From NCBI GenBank assembly GCA_037179385.1, contig CM074185.1:9791371-9855370 (forward strand): 64,000 nt of DNA, written 5' to 3'. The DNA is from Holothuria scabra (Eukaryota; Echinodermata; Holothuroidea; Aspidochirotida; Holothuriidae). Positions 12,054 through 24,111 of this stretch are shown piece after piece. Below the pieces are notes generated by a model. That model was not told the origin of the DNA and searched no databases. It saw nothing but the letters and a program-made list of their open reading frames with translations. Both the position numbers and the translations under genes were made by a program. Every line of letters starts with the position of its first letter. The first letter of the stretch is position 1.

Positions 12054-13523
12054 ATGACCGTATGGTGTTCCATCTGTCACGAGCCATGGACACGCCCTAA
12101 GACGTTACCATGTGAACACATCTTTTGTGAAGAATGTCTTGAAGCAGTTCTCAGAAGAACAGACGGGACGTCTCTCTCCTGCCCCGTGTGTAGGACTATT
12201 TTCGAAGTGCCATCCCAAGGGCTTCATAACTCTTGGACGACTTCACGGACTCTACAAAACTTGGCGGATGGTTTTCGAAGCATGGATTTAGTAGCCCAGG
12301 GTTCTCATGTATCGACGACTGATGCTAGTCCCGAGGAATCATTCATAACCGAGTCTCCTCCCAAAAGAATCTCGATAGGACAAATTATTCGAATTGTTGT
12401 CCAGTTATGTGATGAAAATGGGCAATTTTTACAAGCGCAACATGGTAAGCACGACATAAAGTGTTATGTAGACCTGAAACCAAGACCTCTCGGTTTTGAA
12501 CGGCAGGAGCTTAAAGCAATTATTGCGGACAAAGGTAACCCTTGGATTGAGTTTCAAGCCAACAGTTGTGGATTTCACCAATGTGCCATCCAATTAGAGA
12601 GCAGGTCCATTAAGAGTTCTCCTCTGGGAATTTCAGTAGTACCACGGGATATACTTGGGTGTGAAATAAAAGGTCCTCTGAAAGGTCCACGTGATGTACT
12701 CCAGTACGAAGGTAACTTCCTAATTACTGACGGGATTTCCAAAGATGTATTTTTGGTAAATCAAAGTGGGCAGACGCTTCAATCTTTAAAGATTCCTACA
12801 AATATGAAAGAGATGTTTTCCCCAATGGCAATCGCCGCATTTCAGCAGAAGGTATTTGTAGCGGACATGGGAAACAGATGCATTCACGTTTATGAAAATA
12901 TAGATGACCTCCCGAAGCAAATTGGGGATCAACAACTTCAAAAGCCAACTGGAGTTGCAATCTCTAGTGATAATGGCAACATCTTCATCGTTGATAATGA
13001 ACGTAAATTAGTGGTTGTGTTCAACCAAGATTACAAATACTTAAAAACAATAAATTACAGAGCAAGTAATACCGAAGACCAATTGTTTAACCCTCAGATG
13101 GCCGTGATAAACAAAGATGGTGACAAGTTGTATATAGCAGATCATGGCGATCGAGGAAAAGAAAATTCAATAAAGATTATCAACGTTTTTGAAGATAAAC
13201 TTGAAAGGAAGATAAGTGTAAGAGTAGGCAAAGCTCAGGCTAGGCCATGTGGAATAGACATTGATGCTAATGGTAATATATATGTCACATGTACGTTTCC
13301 AGAATTTGGTAAAAAGCAGGGGGAAGGCAAACCAGTGAAGCTCAACTTCATTGGGGGTATCAATATGTACAACAGCTTAGGTCAATTTCTTTGTCATTTT
13401 GGAACTCAGTTGAAAAGACCGACTGGTTTAGTCGTCCTTCCTCCCTCTGGTAATTCTGCATCGATGGTTTTTGTGGGGGATAGTATCAACCAAAATGGGT
13501 CACTTAAAGGATTGATAATTTAA
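12054..13523 (+). CDS. RING-filamin-NHL protein (TRIM-NHL-like E3 ligase)
   Basis: A 489-residue protein encoded in one exon. Residues 5-46 form a complete C3HC4 RING finger (Cys5, Cys8, Cys20, His22, Cys25, Cys28, Cys43, Cys46), the zinc-binding module that recruits ubiquitin-conjugating enzymes. A linker follows, then a filamin-type Ig-like domain at about 105-198, then six NHL-like blades at about 211-489 (repeated P-x-G-[IV]-x-[IV], with [IV]-[FY]-[IV]-[AV]-D strands), expected to form a beta-propeller for RNA or protein binding. TRIM2/3/71 proteins have B-boxes and a coiled coil between RING and filamin; here both are absent. The likely role is a ubiquitin ligase whose substrate or RNA is chosen by the propeller; that is family inference. 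The ATG at 12054 is four residues before the first zinc ligand. The paralogue starts five codons earlier, where this gene reads ATT. Confidence 0.88.
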   Translation: MTVWCSICHEPWTRPKTLPCEHIFCEECLEAVLRRTDGTSLSCPVCRTIFEVPSQGLHNSWTTSRTLQNLADGFRSMDLVAQGSHVSTTDASPEESFITESPPKRISIGQIIRIVVQLCDENGQFLQAQHGKHDIKCYVDLKPRPLGFERQELKAIIADKGNPWIEFQANSCGFHQCAIQLESRSIKSSPLGISVVPRDILGCEIKGPLKGPRDVLQYEGNFLITDGISKDVFLVNQSGQTLQSLKIPTNMKEMFSPMAIAAFQQKVFVADMGNRCIHVYENIDDLPKQIGDQQLQKPTGVAISSDNGNIFIVDNERKLVVVFNQDYKYLKTINYRASNTEDQLFNPQMAVINKDGDKLYIADHGDRGKENSIKIINVFEDKLERKISVRVGKAQARPCGIDIDANGNIYVTCTFPEFGKKQGEGKPVKLNFIGGINMYNSLGQFLCHFGTQLKRPTGLVVLPPSGNSASMVFVGDSINQNGSLKGLII

Positions 13524-13762
13524 ATAGTTCTCATGAATTCAACATGCGGACAAACAAAAAAGCAATTTAAAATTGCATGCCAAAACACGTGCAAAGATTT
13601 CGAAAGAGCGTAAAAAACTACATGAATGTAGTAATATATACAAACGAATATTCTTTGACATACTTATTAAAAAAAATAATGTGAAAGAAAAAACCTCCCA
13701 GAAATGGAAATAATAGCAAAATAACTGATAAGAATGCGTTCAGGTTTTCTGACAGAGATTAT

Positions 13763-13777
13763 AATAAACACAATAAA
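13763..13777 (+). terminator. Candidate poly(A) signals of the RING-NHL gene
   Basis: Two AATAAA hexamers (13,763-13,768 and 13,772-13,777) lie about 240 bases after the stop codon. A third is at 13,992-13,997. These are the first canonical signals downstream on this strand. Confidence 0.4.
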
Positions 13778-16700
13778 ATGTACAAAAGTACTTTTGAAAA
13801 CCATCGCATATTGAGCAAAAGAAAAACAAAAAAACAAAAACACTATGAGAGCAACATAGAAACTGACAACTGAAACTATCTCTTAAAAGAGATGAGGTAT
13901 AAATTACCTCAAATATTGAAAATGTCAACAAAATATTCCAGGGAAGGATCGAGATCTTTAGAAAATAGCAATTAAACTCCATTTATCAAAAAATAAATTA
14001 CTGTTCTGATTGATCCCTGCATTGATTGATTCAAAATTTAATGCAAGTTTTCTCCCGTGAGGGAGTAAACCAACAAGCGTATTTAATATGAAGTACATCG
14101 CAAGTCAAAATAAAACGATTTTACATTTAAACGTTTGGCAAACGTAAACAAAGTGTAAATGTCATCAGGCTTCAGATAAGTTTTTAAAATAATTATGGGG
14201 ATTCAGATTCACCTTCCCCAAGATAGGCATTAAAATGTACAACCAATTTAAGTATGTAAGGTAGACCGTAAAATTAATTATGTAAACCACGCTCTGTATC
14301 CGAAGCCCATTCATCTTAACTACATTACTGTTATATCGATTACCTTAAGTAAATACTTTGCTTGTCATAAGTTAATTTGGGTTTAGTGGTAACTTTAAAC
14401 ATACTGTACGTGTAAAGATCTTATGCACATGTGCCCTCAGTCTTCAATTGAGGCACTGCTTGTACTGATCTCGTAATTTCCATTTACACTTGCACACATC
14501 TGATACGTACGCCAATGAGATATGCAAGCAGTGATCTTTGGGCGCCTGAGAAGTCTACGTCATGGGAACTTCTTTGATTCTTCTTTGCTTCTTTGTTTTG
14601 CTTCCGAATGGACGTCTAGTGACATCCATGCAGAAGGTCCGCTGTACAAAAGGAGAGAGCATGAAATAAGCCAAATGAGAGTTGTTACTGCGCATGTGTT
14701 ATGATTACGTTCTATACCCCCTTTGACCTATAACTTTGGGAGAGTCACGCCTTAAGAACAACACAGTAAACCTAAAGTCGCTTATTACCTTAACATCAAC
14801 CCGGAAGCCGTTAACGAATTGTTTGAAGGAAGCACTGTTCATTATTGACTTTTCACGGCTTCAGTCGGAGTAATATGAAACTTTGCTCTCATAACTTCTT
14901 TAAATTGTCAACGATTTCTAACACGGCCCCGCTCATGCTGTGACGTCACTTCTTGAAAACGCAACATAGACACCCCAGTTCTTCAAAGGCGGTGTGGGGT
15001 GTAACTAATATCTGAGTTTGTTTGATGATCTATGGCCTCAAATGAGCTATGCTTTCATTATATTCACACTGCGTGAAAAGCAATTAACACATGCTGACTG
15101 ACCAGTTAGCTCACCCCAAATGTTTCGTAATTTTTTGTGTATTGAAACACGCCTTTTACTGCCAATCAATAAATCAGATATGAAACTGGACCCACTCAAG
15201 TCTGAATGTAGTGGGCTTCTTTTCCTCCCTGAAGAGATCAGAGTTAATCAGGCAGAGAAGAAGTATGTAACTAAAAGTAAGAGGGAACGGTTCACTGCCG
15301 GTGAAAAGAAAGTTTCAGTTTTAAAAGAAAACAACTTTGCTACACTATTTCCTGCCATCGGTAGGCATTTCCAAACTTGTAAACAGTAGCCACCGAAAAG
15401 CCCCATAATAGCAAGAAGAAATTTCGGGCTGAAAGGGAACTACACTGGATATTTTAGCTTTATAATCTCGCCCCAGTGGACACGAATGTAAAAGACCTAA
15501 CCCTTAGTAGAGAGTGCACCTGGCTTAGTTTTGTTGTATCGTTGTTCTTTTTTCCTCCTATTTTCTTTTTTCTTTGCTAGGTTGTTGTTGTTATTATTAT
15601 TATCTGCTTATTTGTGTTTCTGCTGCGTGATCGGTTTACGCCAAAATTAAAGAGGTAAAAGGAAAGGTGTTTCCTTCCACAACGTCGGGTGTTTATTGAA
15701 TTTAGCGAGTTTTTAAGCGAGTTTTGCATGCTTTTGATAATTTTGTACATCACTAATGCGCATAAAATACATGCATTACACCATAGCGTAACAACAGATG
15801 TCACGGTATGTACGTACACTGTTTGTCAAGAACCGGGCCTAAATGTCAAAAGTCCCCTTGCGAGGCCGTGGTTAGACCACATGTTTTAATAAAAAATGAC
15901 TCTGGGATGTTGATTTATACAAAAAATTAACAGGTAAAAAGTAAACGGAGCAGTCAAAAATGTGGTGAAATATCTGAGAAGGCGTCAGTTATCGATTTGA
16001 GTTGTTAGGGGGAAGGGATGGGACGACCCCCTAAATGTATAGAATCTACTGCTTTTAATTTTGAGTTTTCAATTGGTCACACTGACAGGATAATGAGGTC
16101 CTGCTGAAAGGAGTGTTGTGAAAGAATACTCTTGCATGATCGCAGCTGAATTTTTGTAAAATATTAAAATTGAGTAAAAAATGTGTATTTCTTACGGTTA
16201 CCTAGTGCTGAATTAGTTATTGCAATATATGATGAGGAATACTGCATCACCTACTTTGCATATCGGGGTCAAAACTTGGGTGGACCCTGGGAACTTACAA
16301 ATGCAGCACAGAAATATTTTCAGATAGTATTCAGTATAACCATCAATGAAAATTAAGCAAGTCTATCTCCATAAGTAGCTTCCCTTGATGCCGTCCCTCG
16401 TCACGTGTTACCGGTGTACATTGACGTACGGGACTCTTTCTAACCAGGGTATAATACCTGCCAAATTGAGGCACCAAAGCCTGCTCGATTCAGCAAATGA
16501 TTTGGGCAATGGTTGGGGGGGGGGGGGCTGCAGCCGCCGGCCCCCGTGTCCCCTACGGCCGTGCTGGTGTAATGACAACTTTCAAGACTCACTCTGTCAC
16601 GTGTCCAATGTGCACAAAGGAACGATCAACTTTTAACAGCCCACTTATTAATCAAGTAAGATAAGGATATTCGTTAATATTTGGTCATACGTGCAACAGA

Positions 16701-17355
16701 AGTGTAAGAAGCATGTAGTCACTGTATATAGTTAAATGCTATTTTATAATAATTTTGCCGGTTTTTAACTAACTTCCATCAACATTAGGCATAAGGTTGC
16801 CTCTATACAATTTATACCCGACACCCCACTTTTTGTTCAAAAAGTGATGTTACAGCAAGGTCAACCCGACTTCCAATTATCAGCTTTCTGTCAATAGTAG
16901 CTGCCATGTCCAGCACTATGTAAACAAAGAGTCCCATTGAAAACCTTATTCATAAAGGCAGAGACTGTTTATTCAGTGCCAGCCAAGTTTGCAACCAGAG
17001 CTGCCTCAGCAGACCAGGACAATAGGCTTATCTTTTTGGACACATGTAGGCTCATTGTGCTGCCACTGAAGCATGATGAATTGTGTAAACAAACATTGCC
17101 CAGACAGCATAGAGGTAGCTTATGCCTAATGAATTTTGAGAGGAAGGTAGAATCGATAATCATCATGGACTGAATCAAGAAATATCTCTTCTTATCTCAT
17201 TTTTGTACCATCATGCCGTCTTTTAGTTAGCATATACCTTGTACTGGTCCGATTCCTGAGAGAACTTTTCGCCAACGCAGCTTTTTGTAATTGCAGGACC
17301 ATCATACAACATAATGTGTCACCTCCCATGACACTTGTTCCATATTTTATACTGG

Positions 17356-17628
17356 CTAGATCCCATACCTTAACTTCCGCAGGTACGATTGGTCGCACAG
17401 TTCAATAATATTTGTGATCAATTGAATATTGAAATGTTTAAAACATGACACCATTTTGCGCCTCAGTCCTCGTCCAAAAATTCGAACAGTCAAACCTTTC
17501 ATCTTTTGAAACAACTCTAGGATACGTTTCCTTTCAATGGAAATTCGAAACAAACAGCAGTTACTTGGCACTCCATGTACTTTGACATAACACCAATTAC
17601 CTTCTTTAGTCCCCCATACACGACCCAT
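17356..17628 (-). CDS. Hypothetical ORF (90 aa), doubtful
   Basis: Open frame on the minus strand starting with ATG in a good context (AAAAATGG). The protein is basic (for example ISIERKRILELFQKMKG). A further minus-strand frame, 17,192-17,398, overlaps its end in another register, so a decayed or spliced gene is possible. I recognise no family. Confidence 0.15.
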   Translation of the reverse strand: MGRVWGTKEGNWCYVKVHGVPSNCCLFRISIERKRILELFQKMKGLTVRIFGRGLRRKMVSCFKHFNIQLITNIIELCDQSYLRKLRYGI

Positions 17629-18682
17629 TTTTTCATCAATGAACTGATGTCAATTAATTGATATCAAGCAATTTTCGTGTGTACGGAACTTTGAGTTGGG
17701 CTACTTTTTCTTAAGTCTTGTCCACCCTCTGGCAAAGGACCACTCGGCGAAACCAAACTATAAACTGCTTCCCGAGGAAGCTATAACGTCCACTGACGGA
17801 CAACACTCGACCAACGTCACGGCCCTCAGACCACTTACATCAGTGTTCTGTTATGCACAGCTCCACTCTAGACTGTATGAAATATACTACACACTATCTT
17901 AAGAGAACACGAGTAAAAATGTGGAAAATTTAATCTTGAGCAGTCCCTGTGTTCAATGTACGAACATTTAGCTGTACTGTATACCACGTCTATCACACGT
18001 TAGTTATTATGAAAAATGTTACTATATATTTTTTACAGAAGTGAAGTTTACACACCTTTAGAGTCTTCATCGGTATTGATAAACTACTTGGTTTTTTTTT
18101 TACCAAAAAGGGTCTTTTGTTACAGATCTGATTAGGTTGAACCTGTTCCAAAGGTCAATTTATAATTTTTATTTCAAAATCTGGACACGCCCACGTAACT
18201 TTCTTTTCCTATAAAAGACCTATTTTGGACTTCGTTTATTTCAAGATGGCACAATGCTTGACTTGTAATTTTTCTAATCAACTATATGTTATATGCTGTT
18301 TTAATGCTATAAGTGTTTACATAGTTATCCGACTCTGAACCAATTTGATCCACAGACTTTTCATTTGCATATGCGAAACACATTTTTTTTCAGAAAATTG
18401 CTAGAACTACGTAAAATCTCTGTAAAATGTACAGAGTATTCTCTTAAATATGAAAAGCAGATACTTGCTGCAAAATTTTACAAATGTTATGTGTAAATTT
18501 TCAATTAGATATAACACTTTAAACTTTCCCTTAAACCATGTGACGTACATAGAATGTCTGTAAAAATCATAGAACATTATACGTAAATGAGAAATACAGG
18601 TAGAATCTTGAAATTCTATATAATTTTTCTTTAATATTGAGTCCTCTGAGAACTTTGAGGGAGTACTATTTGTTCTTTTTTT

Positions 18683-18710
18683 GGGGGGTGGGGTGGGGGT
18701 GGGGGAAGGG
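18683..18710 (+). other. G-quadruplex-type G tract
   Basis: Four runs of four to six G separated by single T bases, followed by GGG. This meets the usual four-tract G-quadruplex pattern. There is no gene nearby for it to control. Confidence 0.6.
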
Positions 18711-19504
18711 AATTTTATTTCTGCCTTCAGGTACTAATATGCAAACAGAAATTGAGGTATTTATAGAGTTTTTGAGGAATAAATATAATATTTACAAGTC
18801 TTTAAAGTGATTCATTCATTCATAACATTTACGAGAATTTAAAGTGATTCATTTAAATTAACATTACATCAAACCATTATACAGTAATTTTAATTTACAT
18901 ATACATCACGGTACAAACTAACAATGATCATTTTATCACTGTATCGAAACATGGGACGTAATTTCAACTGTACATTATGCAATTTAATATCGCATACAAA
19001 GCCAAAGAGCAAAATTTAACTGTCAGTGTAATACAAACGAAAGGAAAGTTTACCATCGTTGATTGAAACAAAGGAATTACTAGCTATGCAAATGTCTTCT
19101 CAAATTTAGAATCACTGTATCTCTGTTTGTCTGCCTTAACACGATTTCCAATTTGTTTGTTTATTGCCGAGATCAAAGCTTTGGTTGAATGAAGTTTAGA
19201 CTCGAAAACGTGAAGGCATCTAGACTTCCATTTAATTTTGTTATGCAAACCACCAACCATATTCTATTGAAAACAGTCTTTGGGAAAACCATATAAAAGT
19301 AATATAGAATTGGTATTTAACTAACTCAAAGAAAAATTAAGAGTGGTATCAAATTGGTATTTACAGTGGTTCTTTAAAGTTACATTTTAAGACTATACAA
19401 ATATGGACGTCCATGCAACTGATTTCGAAGGACAGATAATTTGTCGAAGTTAGTTTGGGCAAGGTTAGGTAAGATGGAGTTTTAAGGCCCAGTTTCTAAC
19501 AAAT

Positions 19505-19700
19505 TGGTTAGAGTCGAGACTGCAATGACCTTTTTCCAGCTACGGCTCACTGGCTTCTTTTCCCTACTCCATCGCTTATGCTCGGCACCAAATACAATGG
19601 CAGTAGGTTACATTTATTTAAGTCTTCGGTATGACCCGGCCATGACTCAAACTCCTGACCTCCCGACCACAAGTCTGATGCTCTAACCACTTGACCATGA
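19505..19700 (-). mobile_element. tRNA-derived SINE
   Basis: Read on the minus strand, the element opens with TGGTCAAGTGGTTAGAGC, a good pol III A-box region of a tRNA-like head. A degenerate B-box follows (GGAGTTTGAGTCATGG), then a body beginning GGGTCATACCGAAGACTTAA. The body resembles SINE families of marine invertebrates as I remember them; this would need a library search. A related body fragment lies at 24,432-24,525. Confidence 0.7.
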
Positions 19701-20062
19701 AGTCAGTCAAGCTAGTTTGGGAGGAGTGACCCCAGAACAAATTGCTCTAAGTAAACTAAGGATGAATAGTGATGTAATAGTTTTGACGGAGTCGAGGCAT
19801 TCTCATGTGATCTTTGCAAGAAAGTTTACCATCGATCGTATTCCCTAAAAAAGTTTGTTTGAAAATTACTATTTTGAAGACGGTATCTTCAACGTGTTTT
19901 ATAATAACATTTAATGATAACTTGTTGCGGCCAAACGAATCATTTCTAAAGGTGCAGTTTGAAGGGATTCATCATAATCAGAGCTTTAATGCTTTTTATC
20001 TGAAAAAATTCTTTACCTGAATATCCTGAATGTACAGATTTAACGTTTCTTTCATTGAATTA

Positions 20063-20401
20063 CACTCTTAAATCAAAAGAGTGAACTTGATCACTCTCTA
20101 ATTGAGTGAAAAGTGTGAATCCACTCATTTAGAGTGTTGACTCACTCCCAGAAGAGTGAAATCCACTCCAAAGAGAGTGAAATTCACTACAGAAAGATGG
20201 AAAACTTACTCTTCCTTGAGTGCCTGCAATGATCACTCTTTTTTAAGAGTGATCACTGTAGGCACTCCATCAAGAGTGAAACTTTTCTAGTTTGGAGGAA
20301 ATTTCACTCTTTTTTGGAGTGAATTTCACTCCAATGGAGTGAATTCACATTTTTTCCCTCTATAAAAGAGTGACCTAGATCACTCTTTTGATTAAAGAGT
20401 G
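20063..20401. mobile_element. Foldback MITE with TA target site (Tc1/mariner-like)
   Basis: Terminal inverted repeats CACTCTTAAATCAAAAGAG (left) and its near-complement on the right are flanked by TA on both sides (20,061-62 and 20,402-03), as in Tc1/mariner elements. The whole 339 bp folds back on itself around the centre ATCACTCTTTTTTAAGAGTGAT (two bases of slack), and the word GAGTG/CACTC recurs throughout. It ends five bases from the stop codon of the RING-NHL paralogue, so a transcript of that gene would carry this hairpin in its 3' UTR. Confidence 0.85.
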
Positions 20402-20408
20402 TACCTAA

Positions 20409-21986
20409 CTAGATTACGAATCCTATGAACGAGCCTTCCTTTGATTTCATAAAATTAGCATCCACTACGTAAACAATTGAAGGCATCCCTACATCTGATG
20501 ATGAAATCAATAATACGAACGGGGTCACGATGCGTTGATTCTTGAAACTCCCAGTACTCCCTAAATGATTACCTTTGCTATTAAAAACCACAATGCCCCC
20601 TGAGCTGTTAGTTTTGGTATTATTGACTTGAACAGAAATAAAGATATTCTCATCTTGATCAAGGGTGACTCCAAAAGGTCTTGCTTGGTTTTGGAAAAAT
20701 CTGACGTGAATACTTTTCTCAACAGTGTGATTTAACAAATTGATTATCTTGATGAAGTTGTTCCCATCCCCACCCTGATCTGTTATGAACAATTTGTCAC
20801 CCGTCCTGTTTATTGTCATCATGTGGGGATTATGTAACATTTCTTGTTGTCTACTTTGTCTTTTGCCGCCAGTGCTTAATGACTGCAGGTAAAGAGCCTG
20901 CAAAAACTGGAGATTACGATTAAAAGCTAATATTTGCCTTAGACTATTGTCAACAATAAATACCTCCCCATTACAGTTGGAAACAGCTATCCCAGTTGGC
21001 TTTTGTAAGTGAGGACTAACGAATTGTGTTGGAAATGCGTCTGCGTTTTCGTATAAGTGCACACACTTGTTATTCACATCGGTAACATACACCCGATTTT
21101 GGAAAATCGTGATCGCCATGGGGAGAAAATTTTGTTCTATGTGTTTTTGAACTTTAAGCTTCTGGATTTCCCTACCTGCTTGGTCTATAAGGAAAACGGA
21201 TTTGGTTGCACTGTCGGTAACGATGAAGTTTCCACGATATTCTGCAATATCGCGTGGACTTTTCAAAGGCCCCTTAATATCATACCCGCGAATCCCACGT
21301 GGTGCGACACAAATGATTACTGGCGTCCCATTTATGATTTTATTTTATAATAAAATAGTCACTTCATGTATTCCCAATCGCTTTACTTGGTACTCAATTG
21401 AGTATTTACCCTCCCTTGTCAACGTTGGTTTAATTTCATCCCTTCTCGTGGGTGTGGCTTCTCGTGGGCGTGGCTTAAAATCCACAAATGCTGTAATATC
21501 GTCTTTACCTGCCTGTGCGGCCATTACTTGACCGTCTCCATCACATAGTTGAACAGTGATGGCAAATGTTTCCCCAACTTGGATTCGTTTGATGTTACTC
21601 TTTTCCACAAATGATCGTAATGGATCAGCTTTTTGGGGAATTGAAATAGGTTTTGGTGCAACTGGAAGCTTGGCCTTTCGGCGAGGCGATGCTTGTATAA
21701 GGCTAAATGACCGGGGTAATGGTACAGGAGGGTTTTGAAAGTCCATGTTCCTCAAACCGTCTGCAACGTTGTTGAGGACGCGTTGAGTTGGCCAGGACTC
21801 ACGGATGCCATCTGAAGGAACCAAGTGTACTTTACGACATTCTGGACACTTTATCAATCTTCCGTTGTTCGTGCAAATTTTGGAAAGACATTCTTCGCAA
21901 AAGACATGATCACATGGAAGGGTTTTTGGTCGAGTCCATACCACCAGACAGATTGCACATATGACGCTTCTTTGCACTTCCTGCAT
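20409..21986 (-). pseudogene. RING-filamin-NHL paralogue with one in-frame stop
   Basis: One reading frame of 525 codons runs from the ATG at 21,986 to the TAG at 20,409, broken only by a TAA at 21,347-21,345 (codon 214). The RING is complete (Cys10, Cys13, Cys25, His27, Cys30, Cys33, Cys47, Cys50). A longer linker and the filamin-like domain follow; the stop falls at the end of that domain, aligned with a Glu in the gene at 12,054. The downstream NHL propeller is open to the end, with no frameshift. Termination would leave a RING-filamin fragment lacking the propeller. The intact frame after the stop suggests a recent nonsense change, a polymorphism, a sequencing error or readthrough. A splice acceptor (TTTCATAG) ends three bases before the ATG. 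The gene points towards the intact copy. Confidence 0.8.
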
Positions 21987-21989
21987 TCT

Positions 21990-23620
21990 CTATGAAACAA
22001 AGATATGATAGTTTGGCTTTACCAAGTAAAAACAAAGTTTTATTAGCTGCTCAAGTGCATAGTACTTTTATGGCGAATGTTTGATTTTTCATATCAACAT
22101 CTATAGACATACCACACATACACATATAAATGGTAACGGGAAAATTGTAAACCAACAGTTCCCATGAAAACAATTACATTACTGGATATTTGAAGAGACA
22201 CAAAATAGCGAAGGGCTTTAAATCTGTAAATAATACAGCCAAATGATGTTTAAGAAGAAATTTTGGACAGCGCTGGTCCATGATCAATGCCTGGTAACAG
22301 AATAACAAGGAGTAAGGGATTTTCTGAACTTTTAAAGGAGCACTGTTACCAAGGTGCCGCAATGTTCAAAAAATTGTGCTCGCATATTTCAATACGTCTA
22401 TGAAAGGACATAGAGCCTACTAACCTAAGCGGGATGCAATTATCAGACGACGCGGAGCGCAGAATTGTTTTAGAGGAAAATACCTTGTAGGTAACCTGAA
22501 TTTACATTCCGAGACCGTTTGAATTTTATTGTTTCAGTTGTACAAGTCACACCACCCCGGCAAATGAACGTTGCTGAAATATGTTGAAGTAAATTTGTTT
22601 AAGGTTATAACAGGAACATTAATCCGTGTTGAAATATAAGCGCTTCCGTGCATTTATAACTTTGCAGAAACCCGCCAACTATATAAGGAGCGCCACCATT
22701 CAGTTTTTATGGGACAAATAGAAATTTTGAAAAATTGCGACGTTTTAAAAAGCCGCAGATGGCACTTCACAGGCCTGTCGTTGTTTTGAGTTTCCATTTT
22801 CTTTGAAAGAATGTTCACTTCCATTAAAAAAGACAAAATTAATTTTAAGCATTTTATGCACCCATCCCATCTTCCCGTGTTATCTGGCAATTTAACATGC
22901 CAGAACCCCTTTTTTCACCTTTCGCTGAAATGTTCTACCATTCCAGGCAAGGTGTTGCTCAAGAATATGAAGTGACACTAAGTAGAAATCGTCGTTTTGC
23001 ATAAGCTCTCAAAATGTGAACCGAAAGTTTGTAATCCATTTAAATTTTTATCGAAATTTTATCGTAATTACGATGTTTGTCTTCGTTGTTTTGCGTCCGA
23101 GAAATTTTTTCAAAGAATTTGACACACCTAGGAGTTTTCTGTGTAAGTAAAACAATATCAAATTCTTAAGGTAGAAATTAAGGTTGCGCGATTTTTTCCG
23201 ACAGGCCCTTCAGAGAGTCAAGTTTAGGCAGCAGTTGACCACTTGCAAACCAGCCCCGTACAACTATGGTTCAGACCTCGATTCCATCCAATAGTTTTAT
23301 TTCAATTGAAAATAATAAAACTGTGCTTCCCTGAATTGTTATTATTTTAGAGGGTGTGCGTCGGACGTACTTCCCTGCCTTTAAAGGTCATACTTCAATG
23401 TAACTGTACTTGTCTTGGTCTAGCACGATACACTTCTAAGATATTAGACCTGAAAGTACGTAAAAGCACAGTAAAAAACAAGCGAGAACTACAGACAACT
23501 TTGATTTCATTTAGTACACTATGTAACCGTTCCTAAAACACTTAACCAACGTCAGAAAACGTCTAGTGGGGAAAAAGAACTCAGTGTTTTCCGTACTCTT
23601 AGCTTTACCTTATTCGGCAC
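21990..23620. other. Upstream region of the RING-NHL paralogue, nothing else recognised
   Basis: No supported gene or repeat. It should contain the promoter and first non-coding exon of the minus-strand paralogue, but I could not place them. Confidence 0.4.
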
Positions 23621-24111
23621 AGTGCTATGGCGAGCAATTATGGCGAGCAATCGGTTTCAAATCATGGGGAATCGATACATACCAATTTAAATCCACACAT
23701 ACCAATTTAAATCGACATATACCAGTTTAGATTGACACATACCAATTTAAATTGACACATACCAGTTTAAACTGCCACATACCGATTTCAACTGGCATGT
23801 ACCAATTTAAATCGACACATACCAGTTTAAACTGACACATACCAATTTAAATCGACATACCGATTTCCCTCATGAACATATTTCAGATCCCGATTTCTCA
23901 ACCCCAACAACACACATGCTCTTTGCAATCCGCTAAGGCTATATTTGTACGCATTCAGCCACTGTTAAATGTCGATTGCTGTCATGCTCTGTTGAGTATG
24001 GTAAGTTGCTCTCCATGGGCGCTCATGTCAGTAGGCTGGAGTTTGCCGTTTTGCCGTCAGTAGACCGCCGTTTGACGATGTTGTTGTACATATCAGTTTC
24101 TTACCAACTGG

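Larger units (their letters stand above)
13800..19500. other. Long intergenic stretch, mostly unrecognised
   Basis: AT-rich DNA with no gene that I can support. It contains a short (TTA)n run near 15,590, G runs near 16,515 and 18,683, and several open frames of 60-90 codons without recognisable domains. Confidence 0.45.

Noticed and set aside
16969..17178. Overlapping open frames on both strands near 17 kb
   Set aside because: There is no domain, start context or splice evidence to choose either strand.
21057..21738. Plus-strand open frames of 60-109 codons opposite the RING-NHL paralogue
   Set aside because: They are shadows of the minus-strand gene, whose frame carries the domains.
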